Shown here: one piece after another, positions 49,445 through 58,693 of the stretch
How positions within the stretch are numbered: position 1 is the stretch's first letter
How the letters are laid out: each line of letters opens with the position of its first letter
Source: Paraburkholderia sp. BL21I4N1
GTDB lineage: Bacteria > Pseudomonadota > Gammaproteobacteria > Burkholderiales > Burkholderiaceae
Length of the DNA: 64,000 bases
Direction of reading: 5' to 3'
Assembly (NCBI RefSeq): GCF_002973525.1
Contig: NZ_PVEN01000021.1
Span: forward strand, 57,179-121,178
The notes under the pieces: generated by a model
Database searches by the model: none
The model's input: the letters and a program-made list of their open reading frames with translations, nothing else
Told to the model about the DNA's origin: nothing
Program-made: the position numbers and the translations under genes

Positions 49445-50365
49445 ATGTCCAAGGAAGTCATCGACTCGCACTTGCTCAAGGTGCTGCACACGCTACTGAC
49501 CGAGTCGAGCGTGTCGCGCACCGCGACCTTGCTCGGGCAATCGCAGCCCACCGTCAGCGTGGCGCTGCGCAAACTGCGCGACATGACGGGCGATCCGCTG
49601 CTGGTGCGCAGCGGCAGCCGGATGGTGCCGACACCGCACGCACTGACGCTGATCGAACCCGCCGCGCAGGCGTTGAGCAATATCGCGGCGATCCTGCATC
49701 CCACCACGTCGTTCAATCCGGCCAACACCAGCCAGACTTTTCGAATCGGCTCGCCCGATTATCTCGACGCGTTCTTCGTGCCCGCCGTGGTCGACGCGTT
49801 CCATCGCGAAGCGCCGCACGCCAAGCTCGAATTCCGCCATCTGATGATGGTGGACGGCGGTTACGAACACGGCCTGGAAAGCGGCTTTCTCGATCTGGTG
49901 ATCGGCAACTGGCGCACGCCGCCCGAGCATCTGCATCTGCAGCCGCTGTGCAAGGACGAACTGGTGTGTCTGCTGCGCAATGGTCATCCGATCAAACCGG
50001 GACGACTCAACAAAGCGGTCTATGAAGAAGCCGAGCATCTGGCGGTGACCACCTACAACACGACCGCGTGGGGTACGGTGGATATCGAACTCGCGCGCAA
50101 CGGTTTATCGCGCACGGTGACGACGACGCTGCCGTACTTCGGCATGGCGCCTTACGTGCTCGCGCGCTCTAATCTGCTGTTCACCACCACCCGCGCGCTC
50201 GCCACGCACTACACGAAGCTGCTGCCGCTGCGCATCGAGCCGGTGCCCGGCGAACTGCGCGCGCTGACCTACTATCAACTGTGGCACGATCGCACGCATC
50301 GCAGCGTAGCCGCCATCTGGCTGCGCAGGTTGATTGCCAACGTCGCGAAAGATCTGGCTTCCTGA
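49445..50365 (+). CDS. LysR family transcriptional regulator
   Basis: 306 residues from ATG 49445; the frame is open for 120 more codons upstream, across its own promoter. The winged helix is at ~8-65 (LLKVLHTLLTESSVSRTATLLGQSQPTVSVALRKLRD). The effector domain (~90-300) resembles the NodD/NahR-like branch that responds to aromatic compounds. It ends tail-to-tail with the Rieske operon, 160 bases away, so it may control it, but this is inference; no shared binding site was identified. Confidence 0.9.
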   Translation: MSKEVIDSHLLKVLHTLLTESSVSRTATLLGQSQPTVSVALRKLRDMTGDPLLVRSGSRMVPTPHALTLIEPAAQALSNIAAILHPTTSFNPANTSQTFRIGSPDYLDAFFVPAVVDAFHREAPHAKLEFRHLMMVDGGYEHGLESGFLDLVIGNWRTPPEHLHLQPLCKDELVCLLRNGHPIKPGRLNKAVYEEAEHLAVTTYNTTAWGTVDIELARNGLSRTVTTTLPYFGMAPYVLARSNLLFTTTRALATHYTKLLPLRIEPVPGELRALTYYQLWHDRTHRSVAAIWLRRLIANVAKDLAS

Positions 50366-50373
50366 TCAAACAC

Positions 50374-50404
50374 AAAAAAAACGCCGCAAGCAGAGCTTGC
50401 GGCG
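50374..50404 (-). terminator. Rho-independent terminator of the Rieske operon
   Basis: On the minus strand CGCCGCAAGC-tct-GCTTGCGGCG is a perfect 10-bp stem followed by eight T (A-run 50374-50381 on the plus strand). It lies 124 bases after the stop codon of the reductase gene and just after the LysR gene in the other direction. Confidence 0.88.
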
Positions 50405-50527
50405 CGAACGGGATCAACGGATGCTTTTCAGGTGACAGGCCCTGTAGAACACCAGGCGATCACGAAGTGAGGTCGGTCAGAAGGAAGATTGTTATTGCGT
50501 GCTGCGTTAAAAGTGATGAGTTAAACG

Positions 50528-51712
50528 TCAAGAATTCGGCGGCGGCGCCATCGCTTTGATGAGTGCCGCTTTGCCCTCGACGGACTTGCCGAGCAGCGCG
50601 AAGCCCAACGTCCGTTCGCCATCCACCTGCCTGCACACCGCTCGCGCCGCATGCACCGCCGCATCGCCGCCGGCCTCGATCGACCACGCGCCCTCACCTT
50701 CGGGCGTGACGACCACCGCGGGACTCGCCGGCGTCTTCACCGTAATCGGCATCACCGGAAACGCCACACGTGTCGGCTCGCCGGCCAGCGTGCGTGCCAG
50801 CGCGCGCGCCGCGTGCATGATCGGCAGCACGTACGGCTGCACCTTGCCGTCGATCGCCGCGCAATCGCCGAGCGCGTAAATATCCGGCGCGCTCGTGCGG
50901 CACCAGGCATCGGTGCGAATGCCCTGCTCGATCTCGAGTCCGGCCGCCGCGGCCAACGCCGTGCGTGGCGCGAGTCCGATCGCCGAGACCACGAGGTCGG
51001 CGTCGATCCGCTCGCCGTCGGCGAAACTCAGGCGGTAACCGTCCGACAGTCGATCGATACGGCTCACGCTACGCCCCGGATGAAAACGGATGCCGCCTCC
51101 TTCGAGCGCACGCGCGAAAATCTCGCCCACCTGCCGCGGCAACAGACGCGCCAACGGCGTGGTCGCCGGATCGATCAGATCGACCGCGTAACCGGCGGCG
51201 GCCAGGTCGTTCGCGAACTCGCAGCCGATCAAACCCGCGCCGAGAATCGCCACCGAGCGGCAGCGCGTCAGCGCCAGCCTGAACCGTGCGTAGTCGTCGA
51301 GATCGTTGATCGACAACACGTCGTCCGCGCCGTCGCCGCCGACCAGCAAGCGACGCGGATCGGCGCCGGTCGCCAGCACGAGCTGGCGGTAACCGACCAG
51401 CGCGTTATCCACCAGCAACGTGTGCTCGGCCGGCATGATGCGCTCGACGTTCTGATGCACGCGTATCCACGCGCCCAGTTGCGAGGCCATCGCCAGTGCG
51501 TCGAAACTCGCCAGCGCTTGCGGCTCTTTCTTCATTGCCAGCGCGTTCGACAACATCGGCTTCGAATAGAAGCTGCCGTCGTCGCGGCTGATCATCACGA
51601 TCGGCACGGTGCTGTCGAGCTTGCGCAGTTCGCGCGCCACCGTATAGCCCGCCATGCCGGTACCGACGATCACCACCGGCGCCGCCCCGTTGTCCTGCTG
51701 GGCGGCCGTCAT
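50528..51712 (-). CDS. NAD(P)/FAD-dependent oxidoreductase, rubredoxin-reductase-like
   Basis: 394 residues. Two dinucleotide folds: the FAD site VVIVGTGMAGYTVARELRKL (~12-31) and the NAD site VAILGAGLIGCEFANDLAAA (~151-170), plus YALGDCA near residue 270. YSKPMLSNAL (~52-61) is the form seen in rubredoxin reductases such as RubB. It should pass electrons from NAD(P)H to the rubredoxin whose stop codon overlaps its start by 4 bases (ATGA). It is the last gene of the Rieske operon. Confidence 0.9.
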   Translation of the reverse strand: MTAAQQDNGAAPVVIVGTGMAGYTVARELRKLDSTVPIVMISRDDGSFYSKPMLSNALAMKKEPQALASFDALAMASQLGAWIRVHQNVERIMPAEHTLLVDNALVGYRQLVLATGADPRRLLVGGDGADDVLSINDLDDYARFRLALTRCRSVAILGAGLIGCEFANDLAAAGYAVDLIDPATTPLARLLPRQVGEIFARALEGGGIRFHPGRSVSRIDRLSDGYRLSFADGERIDADLVVSAIGLAPRTALAAAAGLEIEQGIRTDAWCRTSAPDIYALGDCAAIDGKVQPYVLPIMHAARALARTLAGEPTRVAFPVMPITVKTPASPAVVVTPEGEGAWSIEAGGDAAVHAARAVCRQVDGERTLGFALLGKSVEGKAALIKAMAPPPNS

Positions 51713-51876
51713 GCGACCACCTGCATTTCGAAATCGTGCTTGCCGGTCGCGCAGTCCGGACACAACCAGTCGTCCGGTACGTCTTCCCAGCGCGTGCCCG
51801 CCGCAATGCCCGCTTCGGGCAGGCCCAGCGCTTCGTCATAACGAAATCCGCAGATCACGCATTCCCATATTTTCAT
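51709..51876 (-). CDS. Rubredoxin
   Basis: 55 residues: starts MKIWECVICGFRYDEALG and ends CPDCATGKHDFEMQVVA. The four iron ligands are in two Cys-x-x-Cys pairs, CVIC (6-9) and CPDC (39-42), with the usual aromatic and TRWEDVPDDW core between them. GGGAGAG lies upstream of ATG 51876. It is a one-electron carrier. It sits 27 bases after the Rieske oxygenase and overlaps the reductase start by 4 bases, so it is the likely middle link of the chain. Confidence 0.93.
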   Translation of the reverse strand: MKIWECVICGFRYDEALGLPEAGIAAGTRWEDVPDDWLCPDCATGKHDFEMQVVA

Positions 51877-51903
51877 GACTTCTCTCCCGAATCGCCGCGT
51901 GCT

Positions 51904-52998
51904 TTAGCGCACATACGCCTGGCCGAGACCGATCTCGGCCAAAGCGCGCCGGTAAGCGCCCGACGAACGGTCCGCCAGAATCGGCGCTTCCGCCGCGCGG
52001 TCGATCGGCAAATCTTCCGGACGTTGTTGCTCGACGATCGCGCGGTCTTCCTCGAACACCTGACGGTTGAACGCGTAGACGTCCTCGAGCGGCAGATCCT
52101 TGTCGAAGTTGCGCACGATCGGCACGAACAGACGCGTCTTGCGCGCCGACACCGGGCTCGCGGCATTCAGGATCGACAGGCGGCCGTTCTCCGGGAAATG
52201 CACGGTCAGGCGCGCAAAGAACGGCACGTCCACTTCGAAAATGCGGTGCCACAGATAATCGTCGGGCGCGCGATGCTGCATCGACTTCGGGAAGTTGCTA
52301 ACGTTGCTCACGTACTCCGCCTTCATGCCGCGTTCGCGTCGTTCGACGGAATACTGCGGCACCACCGGGTTGTGCCGGTCGGCGAAACTGTCGTGGTGAA
52401 TCCACGCGAAGTGCGCGACGTCGATAAAGCCTTCGGTCTGACGTCCGGCCGACGCGTTGATGTCGATCGACGGCGGCAGGATCTGCTGGAAGTCCGGATC
52501 GTTCCAGTACGGAAACGCGGGCAACGCTTCCGTGCCGCCGCCGAGCGACACCCACACGAGTCCATAGGCCTCTTGCGTGGCGTACGTGACGAGTTTCAGG
52601 CGATCCGGAATCGGGCCGTCCGTTTGCGACGGAATGTGCTTGCACTTGCCGTCGCTGCCATACGCCAGACCGTGATACGGGCACACGATGTTGCCGTTAT
52701 CGACCCAGCCCTGGCTCAGCGGCGCGCCGCGATGCGGACAGATGTCGCGTGCGCTCACCAGTTGACCGTTCGAGCGGAACACGACCAGCGGCTCGTCGAG
52801 CAGGGTCACGCTGACGGGTTTGTCGGTGACGTCCGCGGCGAACGCGACCGGATGCCAGTAGCGGGCGAGAATCTCCCAGTCGTGGGCGTCGAACGTGCAA
52901 TTGCGGGGTAACGCGGGGGAGCGCTGAAACGTCAGCGGCTGGGTGGTCGTAGCAGCAGCCGTCGAGGAAGCGCTAGGGGTAGCGATGGCGGAACTCAT
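51904..52998 (-). CDS. Rieske [2Fe-2S] aromatic ring-hydroxylating oxygenase, alpha subunit type
   Basis: 364 residues from ATG 52998 (GGAG seven bases upstream). The Rieske centre is CPHRGAPLSQG and CPYHGLAYG (~97-125), giving two Cys and two His. The mononuclear iron site is FIDVAHFAWIHHD (~His/His/Asp, ~210-222), with the bridging Asp. It has no beta subunit nearby, as in single-component demethylases such as VanA or DdmC. Those normally use a ferredoxin-type reductase; here a rubredoxin and a rubredoxin-reductase-like protein are cotranscribed instead. The substrate is unknown. Confidence 0.9.
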   Translation of the reverse strand: MSSAIATPSASSTAAATTTQPLTFQRSPALPRNCTFDAHDWEILARYWHPVAFAADVTDKPVSVTLLDEPLVVFRSNGQLVSARDICPHRGAPLSQGWVDNGNIVCPYHGLAYGSDGKCKHIPSQTDGPIPDRLKLVTYATQEAYGLVWVSLGGGTEALPAFPYWNDPDFQQILPPSIDINASAGRQTEGFIDVAHFAWIHHDSFADRHNPVVPQYSVERRERGMKAEYVSNVSNFPKSMQHRAPDDYLWHRIFEVDVPFFARLTVHFPENGRLSILNAASPVSARKTRLFVPIVRNFDKDLPLEDVYAFNRQVFEEDRAIVEQQRPEDLPIDRAAEAPILADRSSGAYRRALAEIGLGQAYVR

Positions 52999-53159
52999 GC
53001 GTGTCTCCAAAACCTGGTGGGGGTTCGTCGCGCCCATGTGAAGTCCTGAGCGCGTGGAGAGAACGATAGCGGGATGAGGTCCGCCGACCCATCCCCTGAA
53101 GTGCATCTAGTCTATGTACGAAAGCGCATAGGGTGACCCCCTGCGCCAGGTGAAAAACG

Positions 53160-53660
53160 TTAGGCGGCGCGCGGCATGGCCGCTTCGATAAACACCGCGC
53201 AGAGCGCTTCCATGCCCTTCGCGTCTTCTTCGTCGAAGCGCGCGACCAGCGGGCTGTCCACGTCCCACACGCCGATCAGCGTGCCGTCCGGCGCGATCAG
53301 CGGCACGACGACTTCCGAATTCGACGCCGAGTCGCACGCAATGTGGCCGGGGAATTCATGCACGTCGCGCACCACTTGCGTCTGACGGGTTTGCGCGGCG
53401 GTGCCGCACACGCCCTTGCCGAGCGGAATACGCACGCACGCGGGCTTGCCCTGAAACGGACCGACGACGAGTTCCTGACCGTCGTGAAAGTAGAAACCGG
53501 CCCAGTTCAGATCGCTCAGCGAATGAAACACGAAGGCGGAAAAATTCGCGGCGTTGGCGATCCAGTCGGTTTCGCCGGCGAGCAGCGAACGCGCCTGCGC
53601 GACCAGTTCTTCGTAGTGCGCGGCTTTGGGCAAATGGGAGGCGGAGGCAACTTCGAACAT
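53160..53660 (-). CDS. msrC: Free methionine-(R)-sulfoxide reductase (GAF domain)
   Basis: 166 residues from ATG 53660. It is a single GAF domain with FHSLSDLNWAGFYF and GPFQGKPACVRIPLGKGVCG, followed by GHIACDSASNSE. The three cysteines are spaced 10 and 24 residues apart, the same as Cys84, Cys94 and Cys118 of the E. coli enzyme. It reduces free methionine-R-sulfoxide in the cytoplasm. It stands alone. Confidence 0.92.
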   Translation of the reverse strand: MFEVASASHLPKAAHYEELVAQARSLLAGETDWIANAANFSAFVFHSLSDLNWAGFYFHDGQELVVGPFQGKPACVRIPLGKGVCGTAAQTRQTQVVRDVHEFPGHIACDSASNSEVVVPLIAPDGTLIGVWDVDSPLVARFDEEDAKGMEALCAVFIEAAMPRAA

Positions 53661-53804
53661 GACGGTGTCCGTGACGAAAGCGGGAAGAGGAACAGCAAGG
53701 CTGTGCAGTTTAATGCAAGCCGCTGTTTCGTTCACGGGAGGTGGCGCGGTGGGCGGTGCCCTCGTCAATGTCGGCCAGTCGCGAAACCGGCCGACGCGCG
53801 GCGC

Positions 53805-54230
53805 TTACTGATCGACGCCGATAATCACGCTCGACGCCTTGAAGATCGCCGTGGCCGCTTTACCGTTTGCCAGCGCCAGACGATCGACGCTGTCGTTGGT
53901 GATAATGGCGGCGATCTGCGCGCCGCCGGCGCTGATCGTCACTTCCGAATTCACCGCGCCCTTCGTCACCGCCGACACCGTTCCGGCGATGCAATTGCGC
54001 GCCGACACCTGGTTCTTCGCGACGTCGACCATCACGATCACGGACGACGCCTTGACCAGGGCGAACGCTTTTTTGCCCACTGCGAGGCCGAGCTTGGTCG
54101 CGCTGCCGTGCGTGATGATGGCGACGATCTCCAGACCGTCCTAGGTACGCAGCGTGACTTCGTCGTTGACGGCGCCGTGTTTGACTTCGGTGACGTCGCC
54201 GGTGAATTGATTGCGTGCGCTGGTTAGCAT
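53805..54230 (-). pseudogene. Di-Mop/TOBE molybdate-binding protein interrupted by an amber codon
   Basis: Read from ATG 54230 (GGAG upstream), the frame would give a 141-residue molbindin with two Mop domains: SARNQFTGDVTEVKHGAVNDEV (domain 1) and SARNCIAGTVSAVTKGAVNSEV (domain 2), each ending in ...KASSVI. Codon 30 (54143-54141) is TAG, between VTLRT and DGLEIVAI; the frame is intact on both sides. Di-Mop proteins store or buffer molybdate. A restart at the GTG at 54080 could give the second domain only. The change could be a recent mutation or a sequencing error (a Gln or Glu codon changed by one base). Confidence 0.8.
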
Positions 54231-54443
54231 GTCGTTCTCCTGGTGGTGGGGTCGCGACGATAAGTGTCGAGACCCGATGTGAAGGTGGCGCAGCCGTATT
54301 GCGCGGCCGGAAACGTCATGAAAACACGAAAGCGTTATGTATGGTTTTTCACAACGCGGCGGGGACACAACATATCGTTCGCGTCGACCGCTTCGCGGAC
54401 ACCGTATCATCGTGCCCTCGGTCCTTTTTCATCGTCTAAGCTC

Positions 54444-56078
54444 ATGCCCGTCGCCGTCCCGTCCCGCCTTGCCCTCTGGCCGAACAGCTGGTCGACCACC
54501 TGCCGCGCCGCCGCGCTGTGCGGCGCGCTGACCGCGCTGGTTGCGCTCGGCGCCTGCAGCAATCCCTCGCAGTCCCGCGACGCCCATGTGCCGCTCGACA
54601 CCGTCACGCTGTTTCCGATCGCCCACTACGATCAGAACGTCGACCACTGGCTCGAACCGGACAGTCCCGACTACGACAAACCGTTCCTGAGTGCCGCGGA
54701 CCAGCAGGCTCAAGTCAAGGCGCTCCACGCGCGCTACTTCGGCACCGGCAGCGACGCGCCGTCGCCGTGGAATTCGGCGTTCGTGGCGATGCGGGTCTAT
54801 CGCCAGCAGGGCGCGGACATTGCCGCGTTGCAACAGCGCAGGCTCGACAAGTTCGACAACACCGGCAAGAGCGGCGCGGCGCTCGGCTACGGCGAGAACT
54901 TCCGTCCGCACGACAAGGCGTGGATCGACGCGATCGCGCAAAACGAAAACGTCGCGCAGTTCACGCAGAACGCCGCGTATCGCCCCGAACAGCGCGCGAT
55001 TGCCACGACCAATCTGATGGTGCGCGAATTGCCGACCATCGACCCGTCGTTCTACGACCATCGCCTGGCCGGCGAAGGCTATCCGTTCGACAACCTGCAG
55101 ATTTCGGCGGTGCGGCCGGGCACGCCGCTTTACGTGCTGGGCAGCACGGTGGACGGCGCGTGGCGCTACGTGCAGACGCCCGACGTGCAGGGCTGGGTGC
55201 GCAGCGACGGGGTCGGCATGACGGACGACCGCTTCGTCGATACATGGCGCGCCGCCGCGACGAAATCGCTGGGCGCGGTGATCGTCGCGTCGGCGCCGGT
55301 GCGCGACAACCGCGGCGTGTTCCGCTTCGACGCGCCGGCGGGCACGTTGCTGCCGCTGTTGCCGCCGTTGCCGCTGTTGCCTCGAACGGCGCCTTCGGCA
55401 AGTGCCGCAACGGTCGATGCTTCGGCGCCCCGCCAACTCCTCGTGCCCGCCCGCGATGCCGACGGTCAGGCGCTGATCCGCACCGCCACGCTGAACGACA
55501 CGCAGATCGCGGCCACGCCGCTCGCCGCCACGCCGCGTCATCTGGCCATGCTGATGAAGACGCTGATCGGGCGGCCGTACGGCTGGGGCAATAGCGGGCT
55601 CTACAACGATTGTTCGTCGGAACTGCAGAGCATCTTCGCGACCTTCGGCGTGTGGCTGCCGCGTCATTCGTCGACGCAGATGAACGCCGGACGGATGGTC
55701 GATCTGTCGGCCGCCACGCCCGCGCAGCGGCTCGACTATCTCGCGCGGCACGGCGTGCCGTTGCGCACGCTGATCTACATCGGCGGGCATGTGATGCTGT
55801 ACATCGGCAACACGACCCGCAACGGCATCGCGGTGCCGGTGGTCTACCAGGACGTGTGGGGGCTGCGCCCCGCCGACGACAGTCGGCGCGCGGTGATCGG
55901 CGGCTCGGTGATCTTGCCGCTGCTCGAACATATTCCGGAAGACGCGACGCTGCAGTCGCTGGCGGCGACGCCGACGTTCCAGGTCAGCATTCTCGGCGCG
56001 CCGGCCGGCGCCGCCTCGATACCGGGCGCCTCGGGCACACCGGCCACCTCGCCGGACGAAGACAACCCGGCCGGTTGA
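54444..56078 (+). CDS. SH3 and NlpC/P60 domain lipoprotein (C40 peptidase)
   Basis: 544 residues from ATG 54444; the 60 codons before it are discarded because the signal peptide starts here. The lipobox is LGAC (~Cys33). SH3-like domains lie in the middle (~215-290, PLYVLGSTVDGAWRYVQTP), then a Leu/Pro/Ala linker, then the NlpC/P60 domain (~370-500) with catalytic Cys in GLYNDCSSELQS and His in IGGHVMLYIG. It should cut peptidoglycan stem peptides in the periplasm. It is not linked to any division gene here. Confidence 0.88.
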   Translation: MPVAVPSRLALWPNSWSTTCRAAALCGALTALVALGACSNPSQSRDAHVPLDTVTLFPIAHYDQNVDHWLEPDSPDYDKPFLSAADQQAQVKALHARYFGTGSDAPSPWNSAFVAMRVYRQQGADIAALQQRRLDKFDNTGKSGAALGYGENFRPHDKAWIDAIAQNENVAQFTQNAAYRPEQRAIATTNLMVRELPTIDPSFYDHRLAGEGYPFDNLQISAVRPGTPLYVLGSTVDGAWRYVQTPDVQGWVRSDGVGMTDDRFVDTWRAAATKSLGAVIVASAPVRDNRGVFRFDAPAGTLLPLLPPLPLLPRTAPSASAATVDASAPRQLLVPARDADGQALIRTATLNDTQIAATPLAATPRHLAMLMKTLIGRPYGWGNSGLYNDCSSELQSIFATFGVWLPRHSSTQMNAGRMVDLSAATPAQRLDYLARHGVPLRTLIYIGGHVMLYIGNTTRNGIAVPVVYQDVWGLRPADDSRRAVIGGSVILPLLEHIPEDATLQSLAATPTFQVSILGAPAGAASIPGASGTPATSPDEDNPAG

Positions 56079-56257
56079 CGTGGGCAGCCGGCCGGTTCGC
56101 GGTCCGCACTGAACCGGGCCGGCCGCTGCACGCTCGTGTAAAAAATATTTTTCCCGGAGTGTCGATTAAGCGGCAGCGCACTAGTCGTACCGTTGAAGGC
56201 CTCGCTCAGCGAGCCGGTCTTCCACTCACGAATCCGTTCAACCAAGGAGTCGCCGTC

Positions 56258-56725
56258 ATGTCCAGCACTGCTGTCAAACCGATCCCCGAAGGGATGCACT
56301 CGCTTACGCCGTATCTGATCTGCGCCAACGCCGCGGAAGCCATCGCGTTCTACGTGAAAGCCTTCAATGCCGTCGAACAGTTCCGCCTGCCCGGCCCCGG
56401 CGGGAAAGTGATGCACGCCTGCCTGAAGATCGGCGACTCGATGCTGATGCTCACCGACGAATGGCCCGAGCACAACACGCTCGGCCCGCTCGCGCTGAAA
56501 GGCTCGCCGGTCATGATTCATCACTACGTGACGGATGTCGACGCGAGCTTCAATCAGGCTGTCGAGGCCGGCGCGACCGTCGTCATGCCCGTCACGGATA
56601 TGTTCTGGGGCGACCGCTACGGTCAGTTGAAGGACCCGTTCGGTCACGGCTGGTCGCTCGCCACCCACACTCAGGACCTGAGCCCGGAACAGATCCAGCA
56701 GAACATGGGCGACTGCATGAAGTAA
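56258..56725 (+). CDS. PhnB-like VOC family protein
   Basis: 155 residues with AAGGAG eight bases upstream. The pattern LTPYLICANAAEAIAFYVKAF, AVEQFRLPGPGGKVMHACLKIG and DRYGQLKDPFGHGWSLATH is the PhnB-like branch of the glyoxalase/bleomycin-resistance superfamily. These are dimeric metal-fold proteins with mostly unknown substrates; the name PhnB reflects ancestry, not a proven role in phosphonate use. It is followed by a strong terminator. Confidence 0.88.
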   Translation: MSSTAVKPIPEGMHSLTPYLICANAAEAIAFYVKAFNAVEQFRLPGPGGKVMHACLKIGDSMLMLTDEWPEHNTLGPLALKGSPVMIHHYVTDVDASFNQAVEAGATVVMPVTDMFWGDRYGQLKDPFGHGWSLATHTQDLSPEQIQQNMGDCMK

Positions 56726-56761
56726 CGCGGTACGGCGCGGATAGGGCAGTTAGCGGCGTCG

Positions 56762-56794
56762 GGCCGACCCTCGGGTCGGCCTTTCCTTTTCTTT
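56762..56794 (+). terminator. Rho-independent terminator after the PhnB-like gene
   Basis: GGCCGACC (56762-56769), ctcg, GGTCGGCC (56774-56781): an 8-bp perfect stem and 4-base loop, followed by TTTCCTTTTCTTT. It lies 37 bases after the stop codon. Confidence 0.9.
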
Positions 56795-57300
56795 GCCCGA
56801 AAGACCCGAATCGACTGATCGATCGCGACGCTCGCCGCGGCAATGATTTGCGCGAACGCTAATCACACACGAACGGATAATTAAATGCCCGTTTTAATCG
56901 AAGTCGATTTGAGCCAACTCGCATTATTCAATTACCCGATTCGCATAATTTCGAATCATCGCTAACCGCCTTGAATTTCAAGCCGCCATTTGAATTAGGA
57001 AAAAATACCACGCCCAGGTATTTTCCCCAGCCTCGCCACGCAGAAACAACTTCCTGCCACACGCCCGGCCTACCACTGCCGTTGACGCACCATTGACCCA
57101 TTGCCTGAACCGCAAATTCTCACTTAAGCATTTGTATGGCCAAGAAAGTCTGGTGTAGACTCATTTTCAACAATTCGAATGACGTTTTTCATAAAGCAAA
57201 CACTCAGCGGGGAAATTTCAACCACTCGCCCCCTATCCGGCGACTTGAATTGAAATTGACCGCGCGATAAAACCGGTGTCCTGTCGGCCTGAGAGGTTTC
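56795..57300. other. AT-rich region upstream of the pilus operon
   Basis: About 500 bases without a gene, noticeably richer in A+T than the flanks. It resembles a long regulatory region, as often seen before chaperone-usher operons. A weak promoter can be drawn: TTGTAT (57132-57137), an 18-base spacer and TAGACT (57156-57161), ~140 bases before the pilin start. No hairpin or repeat stood out. Confidence 0.4.
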
Positions 57301-57828
57301 ATGATGAAACGAAAACTGCTGTCATCCAGTCTGATCGTCGCAATGATGTTCGGCTTGCCTCTTCAGCTTGCGCGTGCCGCCGTCTATTCGAACGGCACCG
57401 CGACCAGCACCTTCACCGTCACGCTCACGCTCGCCGCCAACTGCTCGATCAGCGCGACCCCGCTGAACTTCGGCAGCAACGGCGTGCTTGCCACCGCGAT
57501 CAACCAGCAGACCACCGTCGCGGTCACCTGCACCAACACCACGCCGTACAACGTCGGCCTCGACGGCGGCACCGTCACCGGTTCGACCGTGACGAGCCGT
57601 CTGATGGCCGGCACCGCCACCGGCAACACCGGCACCACGGTCGGCTTCCAGTTGTATCAGGACGCCGGTCACACCACGCTGTGGGGTAACACGCAAGGCA
57701 CCAACACGGTCAGCGGCACCGGCTCCGGCTCGTCGCAATCCATCACCGTCTACGGCCAGGTGCCGGCGCAGACCACCCCGAAACCGGACACGTATCAGAC
57801 CACCATCACCGCCACGGTCTACTTTTGA
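57301..57828 (+). CDS. Csu-type major pilin, spore coat U domain
   Basis: 175 residues (174 if the second ATG is used; AGAGG favours the second). The signal peptide ends near LARAAVYSNG (~27). The SCPU domain has the N-terminal strand with Cys in LTLAANCSISATPLNFG, the paired Cys in VAVTCTNTTPYNVGLDGG, and the C-terminal TYQTTITATVYF, the donor-strand end. It is the pilus shaft subunit, folded by the chaperone that follows. The stop overlaps the proposed TTG start of the chaperone gene by 4 bases. Confidence 0.92.
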   Translation: MMKRKLLSSSLIVAMMFGLPLQLARAAVYSNGTATSTFTVTLTLAANCSISATPLNFGSNGVLATAINQQTTVAVTCTNTTPYNVGLDGGTVTGSTVTSRLMAGTATGNTGTTVGFQLYQDAGHTTLWGNTQGTNTVSGTGSGSSQSITVYGQVPAQTTPKPDTYQTTITATVYF

Positions 57829-58580
57829 CGCGCGGCGTGAGCGCCGTGGGCGCGCCTCGCCGGCTCGTCGCGGCAAGCGCGTTCGCGTGGTGGCTGAGCG
57901 CGGTCGTCGTATCGTCCGCGCAGGCCGCGACGCTGCAGATATCGCCGGTCATGGTGGACATGTCGGCGGCCGCCAACGCGACCGGCATCACGCTGAAGAA
58001 CCCCGGCGAGAAACCGCTGTTCGGTCAGGTGCGGGTGTTCCGCTGGGATCAGGCCGACGGCGAGGACACGCTGACGCCCACGCAGGATCTCGTCGCCAGT
58101 CCGCCGCTGATCCAGATAGCCGGCCACGCCGATCAACTGGTGCGGCTGGTGCGTACGAATCCGGCGCCGTCGGCGGCTGAACAGGGCTATCGCGTGTTGA
58201 TCGACGAGTTGCCCGAGCCCGACGCCGCCCCCACCAGCGGCGTGACGATTCGCCTGCGTTATTCCGTGCCGGTGTTCGTCGAACCGGCGGTCGACATCGG
58301 TCAGCCGAAGCTGTCGTGGCATCTGTCGCGCGGCACGCAGAGCTGGATGCTGCGAGTCGACAACGCCGGCCGTAAACGCGCGCAGATCGCCGCCGTGCAA
58401 CTGATCGACAACGCCGGCAACGCCTACCCGATCAACAAAGGACTGCTCGGCTACGCGCTGGCCGGACGCGAACGGCACTGGCCGGTCGCGCTGCCTGACA
58501 ACGTCGCGCAGAACGGCCCGCTGAAGGTGCGCGCCTCGGTCAACTCGCTGCCGGCCGAAGCCGCCGTGAAGCTCGACTAG
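57825..58580 (+). CDS. Periplasmic pilus chaperone (PapD/CsuC-like)
   Basis: 251 residues from TTG 57825 (a GTG at 57837 is also possible). Signal peptide to ~Ala34 (SSAQAATLQISPVMVD). Two immunoglobulin-like domains: PVMVDMSAAANATGITLKN with the chaperone's alternating strand, VRLVRTNP, and a second domain from ~145 (VFVEPAVDIGQPKLSW). It binds and delivers pilin subunits to the usher by donor-strand complementation. Confidence 0.9.
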   Translation: MTRGVSAVGAPRRLVAASAFAWWLSAVVVSSAQAATLQISPVMVDMSAAANATGITLKNPGEKPLFGQVRVFRWDQADGEDTLTPTQDLVASPPLIQIAGHADQLVRLVRTNPAPSAAEQGYRVLIDELPEPDAAPTSGVTIRLRYSVPVFVEPAVDIGQPKLSWHLSRGTQSWMLRVDNAGRKRAQIAAVQLIDNAGNAYPINKGLLGYALAGRERHWPVALPDNVAQNGPLKVRASVNSLPAEAAVKLD

Positions 58581-58693
58581 GCACGCGGCGGCCAGCTGCA
58601 GCACGCGGCAACCGCGCGACCCGGCGCACGCGAGTCCGGCCACGAGTGCGCGCCAGCCGGAGGGAACAGACACGATGGACCGCCACGCAACCG

